Source of the DNA: Parachlorella kessleri
Taxonomy: Eukaryota; Chlorophyta; Trebouxiophyceae; Chlorellales; Chlorellaceae
Assembly (NCBI GenBank): GCA_001598975.1
Contig: BBXU01002734.1
Coordinates: forward strand, 1-21,039
Length of the DNA stretch: 21,039 bases
Direction: 5' to 3'
The position numbers and the translations under genes are program-made. Shown here one piece after another: positions 1 to 9,801 of the stretch (the stretch's first letter is position 1; every line of letters begins with the position of its first letter). Below the pieces are notes generated by a model. The model was not told the DNA's origin. It saw only the letters and a list, made by a program, of their open reading frames with translations, and searched no databases.

Positions 1-251
1 AGAGGAGAGGGTGCGCACTGATGGCGTCTGGAAAGAATTCGGGCGCAGCTCTATTGCACCTGGATTGTGGTGCAACCTTCACAAGAGCCGTGGCAATTTC
101 CACGCAGGCAGCAAGGACATGATATTCCAGGCTGTTTATCCAGCCTGCCTGCCATGGGCCAGTGTCAGCTAGGTAGCGTGCACACATCTGCCCAACTGCT
201 GGGCACACCCTGTTGTGTAGGGGTGGTTGCAACCCTGGCATTGACAATGCG

Positions 252-535
252 TGCAGGCCGACGGCAGCGAGCTGGGAAACAAAGAACTCTTTTGCTCATG
301 TTTTTTGCTAGTGACACTCCAATTAGTCAGCTGGAACGCCTGCAGGCCGACGGCAGTGAGCTGTGAGAAGCAAAGTATTCTCTTCCATTTTTTGTTGGCA
401 AAACTCCCATTTGTCAGCTGGAACACGTGCAGGCCGACGGCAGCGAGCTGGGAAACAAGGAATTCTGTTGCTTTTTCTGTTAGCGACACTCCCATTAGTC
501 ACCATCATCGCGTGCAGGCCGACGGTAGCGAGCTG
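252..535 (+). repeat. Four tandem copies of the GATA exon's acceptor edge
   Basis: The 23-base block TGCAG followed by GCCGACGGCAGCGAGCTG occurs at 252-274, 341-363, 428-450 and 513-535, so the spacing is 89, 87 and 85 bases. The last copy is the actual acceptor and first 18 coding bases of the GATA exon (residues ADGSEL). The sequence between copies is also related: each has a T-rich stretch, then a form of ACTCC-ATTAGTCAGCTGGAAC. All copies keep AG|GCCGACGG. From copy 1 the frame stays open through to the real exon (261 bases, 87 codons). Copies 2 and 3 are out of frame with it. Confidence 0.9.
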
Positions 536-3242
536 GTGTGCGCGCACTGCGGGACCAGCGACACGCCCCGCTGGTGGAAGGACAACTTCCCCATGGGCAC
601 CCTCTGCAACGCCTGCGGCATCTGGCTCAAGCGCCACGGTGAGCAGGCAGGATCTCCTGAACCGCTCTATATGTGAAGTACAGTTGGCGCCACTGTGAGC
701 GGACAGACACTGTGAATCCCTTTCTAGGTGAGTTACGGGTGGCGCCACGGTGAGCAGGCAGGAACTCTGAATACCTTTATTAGTAAGGTACAGGTGGCGC
801 CACTGTGAGCTGGGGCGCCGTGGTGGGCAGCTGTGGGTGCACAGTGGCGTGAGGGTCTTGCCAGAGTAGCTTTGCTTGCTGTGCATTAAACCGCCCGCCC
901 TGAAGGCCTTGCCGCCAAGCACGCTCACCCGTTGTAGCTTGCTGTTATGCGCGCTGCCGCCCGGCGGGCCCCTGTGTGCGGCCAGGCTGCGCCAGCCGTG
1001 GGCCCCCCGGCTGAAGCTCTGACCGTCGATGAGTCTTGCTGCTGCTACTGCTTGTGCTGCTGCGCAGGCTACCCACGGCCGGTGCAGTTCTTTGTGCAGC
1101 CCGGCGGAGGCGGCGCGCCGCCGCGGCCTAAGGCAGCCCGCAGAGAGGACGGCCCCTCAGGCGCCAGCAGCAGGTGGGGGAGCGGGGGCCATGTGGTTTC
1201 CTTGCTTTTTGTATTATTTGGCGTCAGTGGCGTCGTGGTGACGGGGTTGTTGGTATGGCCACAGCCAGCTAGGGGACGCAAGCCACAGAGGCAGTCCCCA
1301 ACTGGTGACCTGATGTTGCGCCGGACCCATGCTGCCATGCTTGAGGCTTTTGCACCCCTTCCCTGTGCAGCGTAGCCTCTGTCTGCCTATGTTTGCGGGC
1401 CAGTGGGGGTTCACACCACCCGGCATAGAGGGTTCCACTCATTCGTGGGTAGTTATGAGAAGAGGGTATTTGTTTGTGTGCCATGTGCAGGCTGCATGGG
1501 CATGCGCCTCGCTGACTGCCGCAATTAGGGGCTCCTCGTTGTCGGTGCGAGGAGTGGCACTTGTGTGGATCACTGTGCAGGTTAGTCGAGGGCTCGCCGC
1601 CGCCGGACGTCGAGTATTACCTCATCAACGGCCGCCCCAAGCGCCGGCGCACCACCCAGGGCAGCACGCAGGGCGCGGCGCTCCCGCCGTCGGCGCTGGC
1701 AGCGGCACCCAGCAGCAGCAACGCTGATGCAGGCAAGCACTGGGCCTGGTGTCCTGGGTAGTCCTGGTGTATACGGCCTGGATGACTCTTAATACCTAGC
1801 GCCAGTAGTGGATTGATGCAGCTGCAAGGGCTACGCCGGCGTGAGCTAGAAGGGGTTTGAGAATATAATTTTGTGGTACTGGCAGCAGCAGCTTCTGCAG
1901 GTAAGCACTGAGGCATGACAGGTGGTGCTGAGTGGGGTGGTCACCAGCCATCTACCATTAACCATCAGCCCTCAACCATCCACATGGGAACTTGGTATGG
2001 CACTCGGCCAGCCACTTTGCCCAGCAGTCGCCCAGGCGAAGGCAAGGCTGCCAGGAAGTGCCGTACAGATATAGGCCAGGCGTATTTGATATATTAGCAT
2101 GGGTGGCAGGTAGTGCGAACAAGGTGTGAGACTTGAGCTGTACGTACAGGACGGGGTGCAGAGTGCGCCTGAGTCTTGCCTGGGTTCTGAGTTTATTGGT
2201 ATATTGCTGTGTGGCGGATCAGTAGTTGGGATCTGCCAGGCCCTTCCTGCCTGCTGTAGCTAACAGTTGGGGTCTTCCCCCGCGTTTGTGAGCAGGCGGG
2301 CCTGTCCAGAGCGAGCTGCTGGACACCTCGCTGCTCCAGGCCTCCGACCCCGCCATCAACTATGAGGCGGGAGGCGGCAGGGTGTTTGTGGTGCGGCGCA
2401 AGCTGGTCAAGGTGAGTGCAAACCAAGCGCTCTCCACTGGAGGGGGGGGCATTGCGTATGACTGCCTGCGCCTTTCTTTGACACGTTGAAACACATGGGA
2501 AGGGGCACGGCCGCAGCTCGCCTAGGCACGCCTGTCTCCCCGCCGCCGGCACCCTTGTGCCACCCCTCCTGTTAGTTTAGTTCCTGCTGCAAAGGCCGGC
2601 TACTTTCATATGCTGGGTTCTGAATGCAGAGGGGCGCTTGTGCAATCGTGGTGGTATTGCACCATGCCGGGGCACCTTGTCCATGCAATTGACTGCGGTG
2701 CCAAGCCCCTCTGCTTTCGGACATGCAGGGTGAGGAGGGCGATGCAACGGCCGCGGCGCTGGTGCACTTTGGCTGGGCTCCCTCTGCACGCGCTGCGCAC
2801 GAAATGTACGACAAGGTGGTGCAGTACAGCGAGGCAAGCCCGGACGTCACGGGTGAGTTGGCGCCGGTTGCCGGAAACGCCTAGCAGGGCTGCAGTCACC
2901 GCCTGGTGGCCTATTGAAGCTTCCGTTCAGTCTCAGCACGCCACGGGTGGCTTAGCGCGCAACTGGATGCCTAGTGGGTTTAGCCAGGATGCCTAGTGTG
3001 TACGGCTTGAGCCGGGGATGAGCCTGACCTGCGACCTTTTGAGAAAGATCACTGCCACGCTGCGAAATCCTGGTGTGAAACCTCAACAACCCCCCCCCCC
3101 CCCCTTTTCCCCCTGGTTGTGTGTAGTGGATGACTACGAGCTGCTGACCGACTGCAAGGCCACCGCCACGCTTCAGCTGCGGCGCGGCCGGGAGGTGGGC
3201 TCCTGGGATGCGCTGGTCAAGGACTTTGTGGACTCGCTGTGA
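518..3242 (+). CDS. GATA-type zinc-finger protein, 5' partial, six exons visible
   Basis: Likely nuclear DNA-binding transcription regulator. Exons: 518-638, 1068-1173, 1581-1732, 2296-2411, 2729-2852, 3127-3242 (TGA 3240-3242). All phases join, giving 244 visible residues. The first visible exon encodes a GATA finger: Cys8, Cys11, Cys30 and Cys33 (CX2CX18CX2C, with TPRWWKDN and LCNACGIWLKRHG). Exon 2 continues KRHGYPRPVQFF, exon 3 has a basic KRRR cluster that could be a nuclear localisation signal, and later exons match no domain I know. Intron 1733-2295 begins GC (CAG|GCAAGC); the GC donor is needed because the frame stops a few codons later. The other introns are GT-AG. The start codon is missing: earlier exons lie before 518 or outside the window, and no convincing one is seen in 1-250. 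The finger is certain; the target and role are unknown. Confidence 0.85.
631..814 (+). repeat. Four tandem copies of the GATA exon's donor edge
   Basis: GCGCCACG|GTGAGC, the end of the GATA exon plus its donor, is at 631-644. Related copies start at 688, 743 and 798, spacing 57, 55 and 55 bases. The base before GT alternates G, T, G, T; all four keep GTGAGC. The copy at 743 matches the real one over about 21 bases (to GCAGGCAGG). Between copies a segment like CTCTGAATACCTTTAT...GTACAGGTG recurs. Using a downstream donor would run into the stop codon at 674-676. Confidence 0.88.
1881..1912 (+). repeat. Intronic copy of the exon 3 donor edge, with GT in place of GC
   Basis: The exon 3 end at 1712-1742 reads AGCAGCAGC...GATGCAG|GCAAGCACTG. 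About 168 bases downstream, at 1881-1912, the intron has GGCAGCAGCAG...TCTGCAG|GTAAGCACTG. From TGCAG on the two differ at one base in 15, and that base converts the GC donor to a GT donor. Reading through to the copy is blocked by an in-frame TAG shortly after 1733, so it could only be used with another acceptor. Confidence 0.6.
2091..2112 (+). repeat. Dispersed 22-base repeat, copy 1
   Basis: A 22-base string starting ATATTAGCATGGG and ending GGCAGGTA is identical at 2091-2112 (intron 3 of the GATA gene) and 4547-4568 (intergenic). Flanks beyond it do not align clearly. It may be a fragment of an old dispersed element. Confidence 0.55.
2965..2998 (+). repeat. Short two-copy tandem repeat in an intron
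   Basis: GGATGCCTAGTG occurs at 2965-2976 and 2987-2998 (period 22), within the last intron of the GATA gene. No function is suggested by the sequence. Confidence 0.6.
3090..3126 (+). other. C15 polypyrimidine tract at the last GATA-gene acceptor
   Basis: Fifteen consecutive C bases (3090-3104) are followed by TTTT and more C, ending at the acceptor TGTGTAG (3126). This is the pyrimidine tract for exon 3127. Such a homopolymer is length-unstable and prone to sequencing error, but it lies outside the coding sequence. Confidence 0.8.
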
Positions 3243-3698
3243 CACCGCCGCGACCGCGCGCTCTCATGGAGCGTTGCCCATGCTGTGCCTGCTGGGCTTG
3301 CGCCAGAAGTGGCAGAGCGGCCTTGTAGGGACATGGCGGTCAGCGACTCTCCTGTGCCTTCCTGCGCTAGCTTTGGTGGCTCTGAGGGTCGTTCAACCGC
3401 GGCCTGTGTTATGTGCTGAGTTGGCGGAGGGTTGTGCGGTGTCCTGGTATCTGTCACCAGTATTGCTGGGTTGCTTTCTGAGTGGCAGCCATGGAGCCCT
3501 CTGCGAGATTCCCGGTTGACTCTGGGCACAGGGCACGCCATGCCTCACCACAGGCATGGCGCCACGGGGTTTGGCCAAGCAAGGAGTCAATTGTGAGGTT
3601 GCGCTTGGTGCAATAACATAGCTGCTTCGTGGCTTGCGGTGCGTCAGGGTGCAGGTTGTAGGCTGACGCATACTGTTGACTTTTGCGGGTTTGCCCAG

Positions 3699-3799
3699 GC
3701 GGCTGGCAACTTATGGCCGCCAGGACGGGGAGACCTTGTTTGGGTTGAGTCGGCGTTGCGTGATGAACTGGTTGAGCTTCGAGATTAAGGAAGGCTCAG
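3699..3799 (+). other. Candidate exon of an unassigned gene
   Basis: A pyrimidine-rich acceptor (TTTGCCCAG, ending 3698) and a donor (TCAG|GTTAGT at 3800) bracket 101 bases open in one frame for 33 codons, containing RRCVMNWLSFEIKEG. It lies 3' of the GATA stop, so it would belong to another transcript or a 3' UTR intron pair. No family is recognised and no neighbouring exon was found. Confidence 0.2.
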
Positions 3800-4546
3800 G
3801 TTAGTGTCTGGTCGCTGCGTTCTACAGTGGTTCCCAAGTACGATGTATGTGATTGTCGAGGCGGATTTGCATCACGTTTGCCGCCTGTCTTTGTCCCCTT
3901 GTCTACTGCTGCCAGCAGGTATTTGATTGCTTACTTTATTGTAGGGTTTGCTACAAGGATGGGTGAGGCTGGGCTTCACCATGACTCTTTTACCCCTGTT
4001 TCAAGCTTGGTGCGGGGCACTTGATTCCTCTCTAGTACCCGCCATGGGAAGGACGTGTGCCCTTTTTAGGATGCGCTTGCGGCAGGGCATGCGACTGTCG
4101 TTTGAAGTACATACTGCTGGTGTTGATCCAGGCGTCGTGAGCACTGCCCTTCAGTTTGTAACTGATACACAAACTTCAACCAAGCAGGGAGAGCACCTCA
4201 TTCACCATGTGTGTCACGGGCTGGGCTAGGAAGCGGGCGCCGCCTAGTGCGCGTCTGCCAGAAGGTGTGCACCCTGGGCTCATGGCGCCCACCAACAGCA
4301 GGTACCAGTAGTACTGGTTTATACATTCAAGTTGGAAATGCACGTGACAGGAAGGGGTCAGACAGCAGTGTGGCGGGTACCAGCTGCGTCAAAAAGCAGG
4401 CATTTAAGATTTGCCCAAGGACAGACCTGCACATCGCACTTTGCATGCTACATACAAGGGCAGCAGCCTCTGCATGCGTGCTATTGAGTAGTCAATACGC
4501 AATCGTGGTCTGAGAGCGATGGATTGCCCTGAGTCTCAGGCTGAGA

Positions 4547-4568
4547 ATATTAGCATGGGTGGCAGGTA
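4547..4568 (+). repeat. Dispersed 22-base repeat, copy 2
   Basis: Second exact copy of the repeat at 2091-2112, same orientation, about 2.46 kb downstream in a gene-free stretch. Confidence 0.55.
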
Positions 4569-5354
4569 ATATGCTGTTTCTGTCGAACTTCTTCCATGCC
4601 AGCCCTGGCCTGCCAGACACACTACAGCTGCAGAGTTACAAGCTTGCCAAGTGGCAAGTAGCTTTAAAATGGGTCATGATGCACTGAGGTACTCACACCT
4701 ACCACCAGGCGAGCATCAAATGAAATCAAGATTTTGAAGAGGGTACCGGGCAACGTCACAGCTGCTTGCTGTGCTACATGGAAAACGGCGGGGCGCCATG
4801 CAATGGCAAGGGCAAAACTGCAGGTGTGAAGCAAAGAAAGAAGATAGGATCCGATTGCAGCGCCCGCAGCAGGGGCCCGCAACGGCCATGCTATGTGTGA
4901 CCAAAGCGGGAGCAGGCATGTGTTTGCAAAACAAGCGGCCACAGAAAAAACAAGCGGCCAAACCGTCGTTCGCACTTGTGTGAAGGTTTGATTTATTCTC
5001 GGCAAAGAGCACTAGCAAAACCTGCCAGTGCGCAGTCCCCAATGTGTACTTGTGCTAGCACCCCCGCCTGGCAAACAGAATGTCTGACTGAAACAGCACA
5101 CCACACGATTACCCCAGTACTCGTGCAGGCCCTGGACCAAGCTGTCTCAGCCGGTGTCGTCTTATTGATGCAGTGCATGAGAACAACCCCGTAAGCATTG
5201 CCAGCTCAGAGTGACACAACATCTACTTCCGTCCCCTCGTCCTCTACAGTGGCAAGTGAAGCCCACCAGCCATCCCTCCCAACCCACCATCATACCCCAC
5301 GTCCATCCAATCCATCACTTATCGGACGGACCTTCACCAGGCCAGGCTGGATCC

Positions 5355-7220
5355 CTAAGCTAGGCACCAGCGGGCCAAGAGCGCAGCCGCAGTTCTCCAG
5401 GGCGGGATAGACAGCCCTCGCTCCGCAAAGCACTGCGCCATCTCCGCACACAGCAGCACCACGGCCTGGCGGAGGCAGCCCTGCGAGAAGTTGGTGGGTG
5501 AAGAGGTCAGCACGGAGCAGAGGCCAGGGAAGGGCAGCAGGTGTGCTCACCAAGCCGGCTGAATCATCGCTGTCAGCTTTCTAGTCAGCTCAACTTCACG
5601 CGTGGTCAGCTTATCTTTACACGTTGTAGGGACTTGCACCCAGCTGCTCACCCCTGCTCGACAAGCTGCGAGGTGCACACAACCAGTAGGGGGGCTATGC
5701 TACAGGACCATATGCTGCCCCAAGGCAAAGTTATGTGGCAAAGCACCCACAGCACAGCCAGCCTGCATGACACACCTTGGTCGCTGCGACATATGGCTCC
5801 AGCGAGGCTAGCACCTCAGCATAGCGTGGGGTGGGAGAAGACACCACAAAAGCCTCCTTAAAACTGGAGTCCACAATGAAAGTGCCTCCGCCCTCAGGTG
5901 TGCCATCTGCAAGCAAGCAAGCCAGACAAGTATGCATGAGCCGGGGAAGGATTTCCGGTGACTCATGACACATGTGGGCAGGCGTTCTAGAACACGGCAA
6001 GCAGGCCCCGCACGGGTTGGTGAGGAATGTGCGCGCAAGGGTGCAAACAGCCATGCCGGGAGCAAGCCGCCCTGCGCATAAGTGAGGTTTGCAGGACCAG
6101 GTTGGATATACAACGAGGCTACCAGCCCCGCGGGCAAGACCTACTGGCCTACCAGGCACCGCACAGGCATAGATGACACTGGCCGGGCCAGACACTCGCC
6201 TGGTAGCTGGACGGTGAGGTAGTAGTGTTGCAGCCCTCTGCGCTGAGCGATCCTAAGCGTGCTGCACATGAGCTTGGGGGCGTAGCGCAGCCGCCGAAAC
6301 ACTTCCAGTAGCCGCAGGGCCTCCCGCGGCACCCCAGCCGTCGCCGCAACGCTTGCCGTCGGCACAGTGGTGGGGCTGCCATGCTGCGAGTCCGGCGGCG
6401 TGTCAGGCCCGCTGGCGCCGCTGTAAGAGCCGCCGTCCATCGAGCTGTGGTGGCTTTGGGCGGGGCTGCTGTCGCGACTGGCTGCCAGCTCGTGAGCCAG
6501 CTTCACATGCATGTGCAGCTGCAGCAGCAGGGCCAAGTGATCACTGATTGAACTAGTTCCAGGGAGCCTAGTGGTGAAGGGTGAGTGGGTGTGGGTGTGT
6601 GGGGAGGGGGGGGGCCACCAACGAGGGTATGCCCTTCAAAATCACAACCCTGCCAGGCTGCTTACTAGGCATCATTCAGCACGCTACTACCCTGCGTGCC
6701 AATCCTGGAAACCATGTGCAGGGATTGGAGTATGCACATGAAACCCAACAGCAACTCACCATTTCCTCCGCCTGCGAAGCCGGCCCAAGCAACAGCTGCA
6801 AGGTCTCTATGGTGGACTTGGTTTGGGCAGCAGGTCCGGGGCCACCAACACCAGGGGCTACAAACGACCCCGAGCGCTGCAGGGCTGGGCTGGGAATGTC
6901 TTCCAGTGCGAACAGGAGCGGCGTGGGGTCTGAAGGCTCTGCCAATAGGCTGTGTTGCCGCTGGAGCAATACCCTTCCCTCCCTGCCAGCCGCTGCCGCC
7001 GGGGGTGCAGCAGCCACAGCTGGGGGCGCTCGAATGGCTGGTCTCCAGCCACAAGCCTCCTCTGACAGAGGGGTGAGCCTGTGTACCGTCCGCATCGGTT
7101 TAGCTGCGCCTTGGGGCTGCTGCTGCCTACTGACAGGATCCTCCGTCTTCGCCAGGTTGACTACTCTCCTGGGCGCCGCGTTTGATTTCTCGTTCTGGCC
7201 GCGGCAGTGATTTGACGCAG
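5355..7220 (-). CDS. DUF506 (PDDEXK_6-like) family protein, 5' end unresolved
   Basis: Exons in transcript order: 7220-6760, 6518-6200, 5906-5776, 5480-5355 (TAG 5357-5355). Phases join, giving about 344 visible residues. The first half is low complexity and Pro/Ala/Ser-rich. The C-terminal half matches the plant DUF506 pattern: LRLLEVFRRLRYAPKLMC, a beta-strand FIVDSSFKEAF with the acidic residue in place, SPTPRYAEVLASL, then the hallmark C-terminal helix and SIPPWRTAAALLARW. The family has a PD-(D/E)XK-like fold and mostly unknown function. Intron 6199-5907 begins GC (CCAG|GCGAGT); the phase requires it. Exon 1 seems to start at an acceptor (CACCACTCAG, 7221) preceded by a long pyrimidine tract, so an upstream exon is expected. 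An alternative is initiation at an ATG within that exon (PMRTVHRL). Exon 1-2 joining is the least certain. Family call firm. Confidence 0.75.
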
Positions 7221-8820
7221 CTGAGTGGTGGGGAAGGTAATAAGGCAAAGAAGCAAGCTCATGTTGCAAGGGGACTCAGAGTCAGCAGGCCATGAAGGCT
7301 GCAACTGTAACAGGACTGGTGCTGAACAGGTTACCGATAGCCAAATGGATAGTAGACTGCAAGGGAGGCTCCTGTAAATGCCGTCACGTGTCTTGACCAC
7401 AGCAGACGCGCCAGGTAGCCGCCATCCTGCAACGGATTGCTAACTGGGTCTAGACGCATCATTTTTGCGTTCAGCTCCCGCATAAGGGTACTCAATCGTT
7501 GCAAAGAGTACTGCAACGATGTCTTGGGCGTCCCATTGAACAGACTTGCTGGTGAGATTGGCCCTCCCCATGGCTCTCCCCGAGCCTGCCGCTCGTGGGC
7601 AGTGAGGACAACCCGTTTTGGTACCATGGTACCATACTGCACACATGCTGGAGCGGAAAGCTGGGTCCACAGCAGGGCCCTGGCAGGCAGGTATTTGTTT
7701 CAGAGTGTATTGACTTCTTTGGTCAGTTTCGTTTTGCCGGTCGCGCGGGTACAAAGCAGTTGCAGGGGCTGGGGCTGTCGGTAGCTCACAGGACTCGTCG
7801 AGGGGGAGCATCTGTCTGGAGCTTTTCCAGCACACATGAAAGAGATGGGACTACCAGCGGAAATGCTTTCACTGCACACTCCTTTCCGGGCACACCGTGG
7901 CAGAGCAGGCCTCACGCAAGTACCAGGCTCTTTTAAGAACGCCGCCTCCTTGCCAAAACCCTGCACGTGCAAACCAGGAAGGTTGCATGGAAGGGAGGAG
8001 GGGCAGGGTGAGGGCTGCCAAATGGCACGTGTGCCAGCATAGTTTAGAAAGGGAGAAGTCAGGTGGCTAGGAGTTAGGCGTGTGGTGGTTTTGATTATCC
8101 AAACCTGGGGCCCTGCAGGCTGCCCTTTCTTGACCTTCCCGTCCCTCCCCTTAGCCGTGCAACAGTCCAAGGCCCCTTGAAAAGCGAAGGATGGCAGGCA
8201 GGCCAGCAGTGTGTTTTCCCTAGAAGTCACGCCTCCTTCATAACTCCCAGGGAGGGCACAGATGCATGTAAAAAGCGTTCTCCCCTGTGTTTGGGCCTGC
8301 AACATCTCAATCGTCCCGCATGCCCTGCATCTGAGACCGGTCACTTGGTGTATACAGCCTTTCACAACTCGCGTTGAAAGAGGAAAGACATTATGCCTGG
8401 AACCATGCCGATCCAGCCCGTGCAACCTGTCTATTGCATGTCTGTCAACAGCCCTTTCGGAGCTCGGACTGCTGCGGTTGTACGAGCTGCGGCGGACTTG
8501 TAGTCCAGTCGCGGGAGCCCAGTCAAACACGGTACCATAACCTGGAAAGCTACCCACAAACCGACAGTGGCGGTGGTGGTCCCTAATAGCTTGACCCCTG
8601 TTCCACTCGGCCCCCTTGACCCCCGGCAGGCATCCCAGCAAGCAAGGTGAGGCCTTGCAGGCAGCTGCGTGGCCCAAGCGACGGGTAGACTATGTGAACG
8701 TTGGCACTGTTATCGTTGATCCTAGCTAGTTCAGGAAGGGGCAGAGGAGGAGTTGGTTCCCCGACTGAGAAGCAGGCAAGCTGAACCGACTCATGTGCTT
8801 GCTAGCGGCTTCTCTTGCAG
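7221..8820. other. Upstream region between divergent genes
   Basis: This should hold the 5' exon(s) and promoter of the DUF506 gene and the promoter of the gene at 9198. A minus frame at 7642-7331 is open for 103 codons (contains LSTLMRELNAKMMRLDP) but has no family match and no clean phase link to the exon at 7220. A minus frame at 8677-7700 is open for 325 codons, but its Cys/Arg/His/Ser-rich translation shows no motif. On the + strand, short acceptor-bounded segments near 8450 and 8637 are possible exons without support. A 16-base perfect palindrome sits at 7619-7634. Confidence 0.4.
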
Positions 8821-8888
8821 CTCAGCACACTGGAGGCACTCCTATCGACCACCAACCACAAGCCGTCCAATAGCCGAGCGCCCTGAGA
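8821..8888 (+). other. Candidate upstream exon of the 9198 gene
   Basis: The acceptor TTCTCTTGCAG (ends 8820) and donor GAGA|GTAAGG (8889) bracket 68 bases. The following intron would run to TGCCCATTCCAG, ending 9186, just before the ATG at 9198. It could be 5' UTR. One frame (containing RPIAERPE) is open and would join in phase to the frame of the 9198 ATG, so an N-terminal extension is possible. Phase agreement alone has a one-in-three chance. Confidence 0.3.
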
Positions 8889-9197
8889 GTAAGGTCAGTT
8901 GGGTTGGGCTAGTAGCTACCATTAGCTAGCCAACAACGCTTTTGCACTCAGTTGTCCTAGGTGGTCAGGGTGCCGCCGTGACTACACAGTGGTAAATTCT
9001 TCAGTGGTTGGGCACAGCAGTGGCGCCTGCCAGGCTGAGCGAGGCCAGGTGGTGCGTTGCGGGGTCACAGCTTTGGTTGCATCTGGGTCTGCTGCGACAG
9101 CTGTCCGTCCCCTACATCACTGTGCAAAGGGAGAGGTTCAGCCATCGTCGTGGTAAGCAATTGTCCTCTCTCTCTGCCCATTCCAGGAAGGGTGGCC

Positions 9198-9518
9198 ATG
9201 AAAACCCAACAAGGGGGGACGCCTGACAAGGCAAACAAGAGCACCAACCCACGACCGGTCTCCACACCCCAGGTCCCCAAGCTGGACTTGGCTGCAGCAT
9301 CGGCCTGCCTGGGACGCTGCTCTGTGGACCTTCTCCCCACCCCAGAAATTGGTGACGGTGGCTGGGAGTGTGACAGTCCTCGTACGCCAACTCACAAGGT
9401 GATGAAACCCCCCGCGAAGTGCCCGGGTGCCCCACGCGTGCCCCCGCCCCTGTCTCTTGATAACCTCCCGCCGCATGCCTGGCAGGGGTCCTTTGCTTAT
9501 GCTATAAATCGCTTTTAA
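9198..9518 (+). CDS. Small SIAMESE-related (SMR)-like candidate CDK inhibitor
   Basis: Single coding exon, 106 residues, TAA at 9516-9518. An acceptor (CCCATTCCAG, ends 9186) 11 bases before the ATG suggests a 5' intron. The ATG was chosen because upstream sequence in this frame is Cys-rich and unlike the rest. The block at residues 57-84, ECDSPRTPTHKV then PPAKCPGAPRVPPP, resembles the conserved SMR motif of land plants (a Cys-x-TP segment followed by K-[IV] and CPPAPR). SMR proteins bind cyclin-CDK complexes and promote endoreplication. The protein is short and apparently disordered with five minimal CDK sites (T8P, T23P, T48P, S60P, T63P), as expected for such regulators. KLDL at 28-31 could be a docking motif. 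It lacks the basic tail that follows CPPAPR in land-plant members. The call rests on one short motif, so it could be an unrelated disordered protein. That it is a real gene is more secure. Confidence 0.5.
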   Translation: MKTQQGGTPDKANKSTNPRPVSTPQVPKLDLAAASACLGRCSVDLLPTPEIGDGGWECDSPRTPTHKVMKPPAKCPGAPRVPPPLSLDNLPPHAWQGSFAYAINRF

Positions 9519-9796
9519 ACTCGTTAAACTCAGCTAGGAACCATCCCTGGCCACCCAACCCCCCTCTGTGAATCGGGCATCGGCCGTGTGGGGCAGTTAC
9601 ATTTTGATGCAGCTGGAGAACAGTCTGCATGGACGTTTGAAGGCAATGATGTGCCATGATATGTGCCATGTACTTGTCGACCTTCGCGGGAAACAGGGCC
9701 AATAACCCTTTTCCTTTATACCGCTCCTACTCAACTTGCCCTTTGCTCTAGGGTTGCTTGACCGTGAGCAAATATTGATATAGGGAAGGGCCGGGC

Positions 9797-9801
9797 TGTA
9801 A
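9797..9801 (+). terminator. TGTAA poly(A) signal
   Basis: TGTAA, the usual green-algal polyadenylation signal, lies 279 bases after the stop codon at 9518 and is the first one on this strand. Confidence 0.55.

Larger units (their letters stand above)
3243..5354. other. Convergent intergenic region, including probable 3' UTRs
   Basis: This lies between the stop of the GATA gene (+) and the stop of the DUF506 gene (-). The only TGTAA on the + strand that I found downstream of the GATA gene is at 4157-4161, over 900 bases from the stop, so the transcript end is uncertain. Short open frames here have no recognisable motifs and low-complexity Cys/Arg/Ser-rich translations. Apart from the candidate exon at 3699-3799 and one copy of a dispersed 22-base repeat I see nothing. 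Confidence 0.5.

Noticed and set aside
1..122. ATG at 21 opening a 33-codon frame as the GATA gene's first exon
   Set aside because: No convincing in-phase donor follows and the frame ends at 122, so the true upstream exon is probably elsewhere.
323..928. 201-codon minus-strand frame
   Set aside because: It is antisense to the GATA exon and its two repeat arrays; the repeats keep the frame open by chance.
1940..1985. Run of CCATC/ACCAT units
   Set aside because: Short imperfect low-complexity sequence within an intron, similar to another at about 5262-5325; no array structure.
7700..8677. 325-codon open frame on the minus strand, the longest in the window
   Set aside because: Its Cys/Arg/His/Ser-rich translation has no motif and no codon pattern like the confirmed exons, and it lies where genes here are normally split. 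Kept only as an unlikely candidate.
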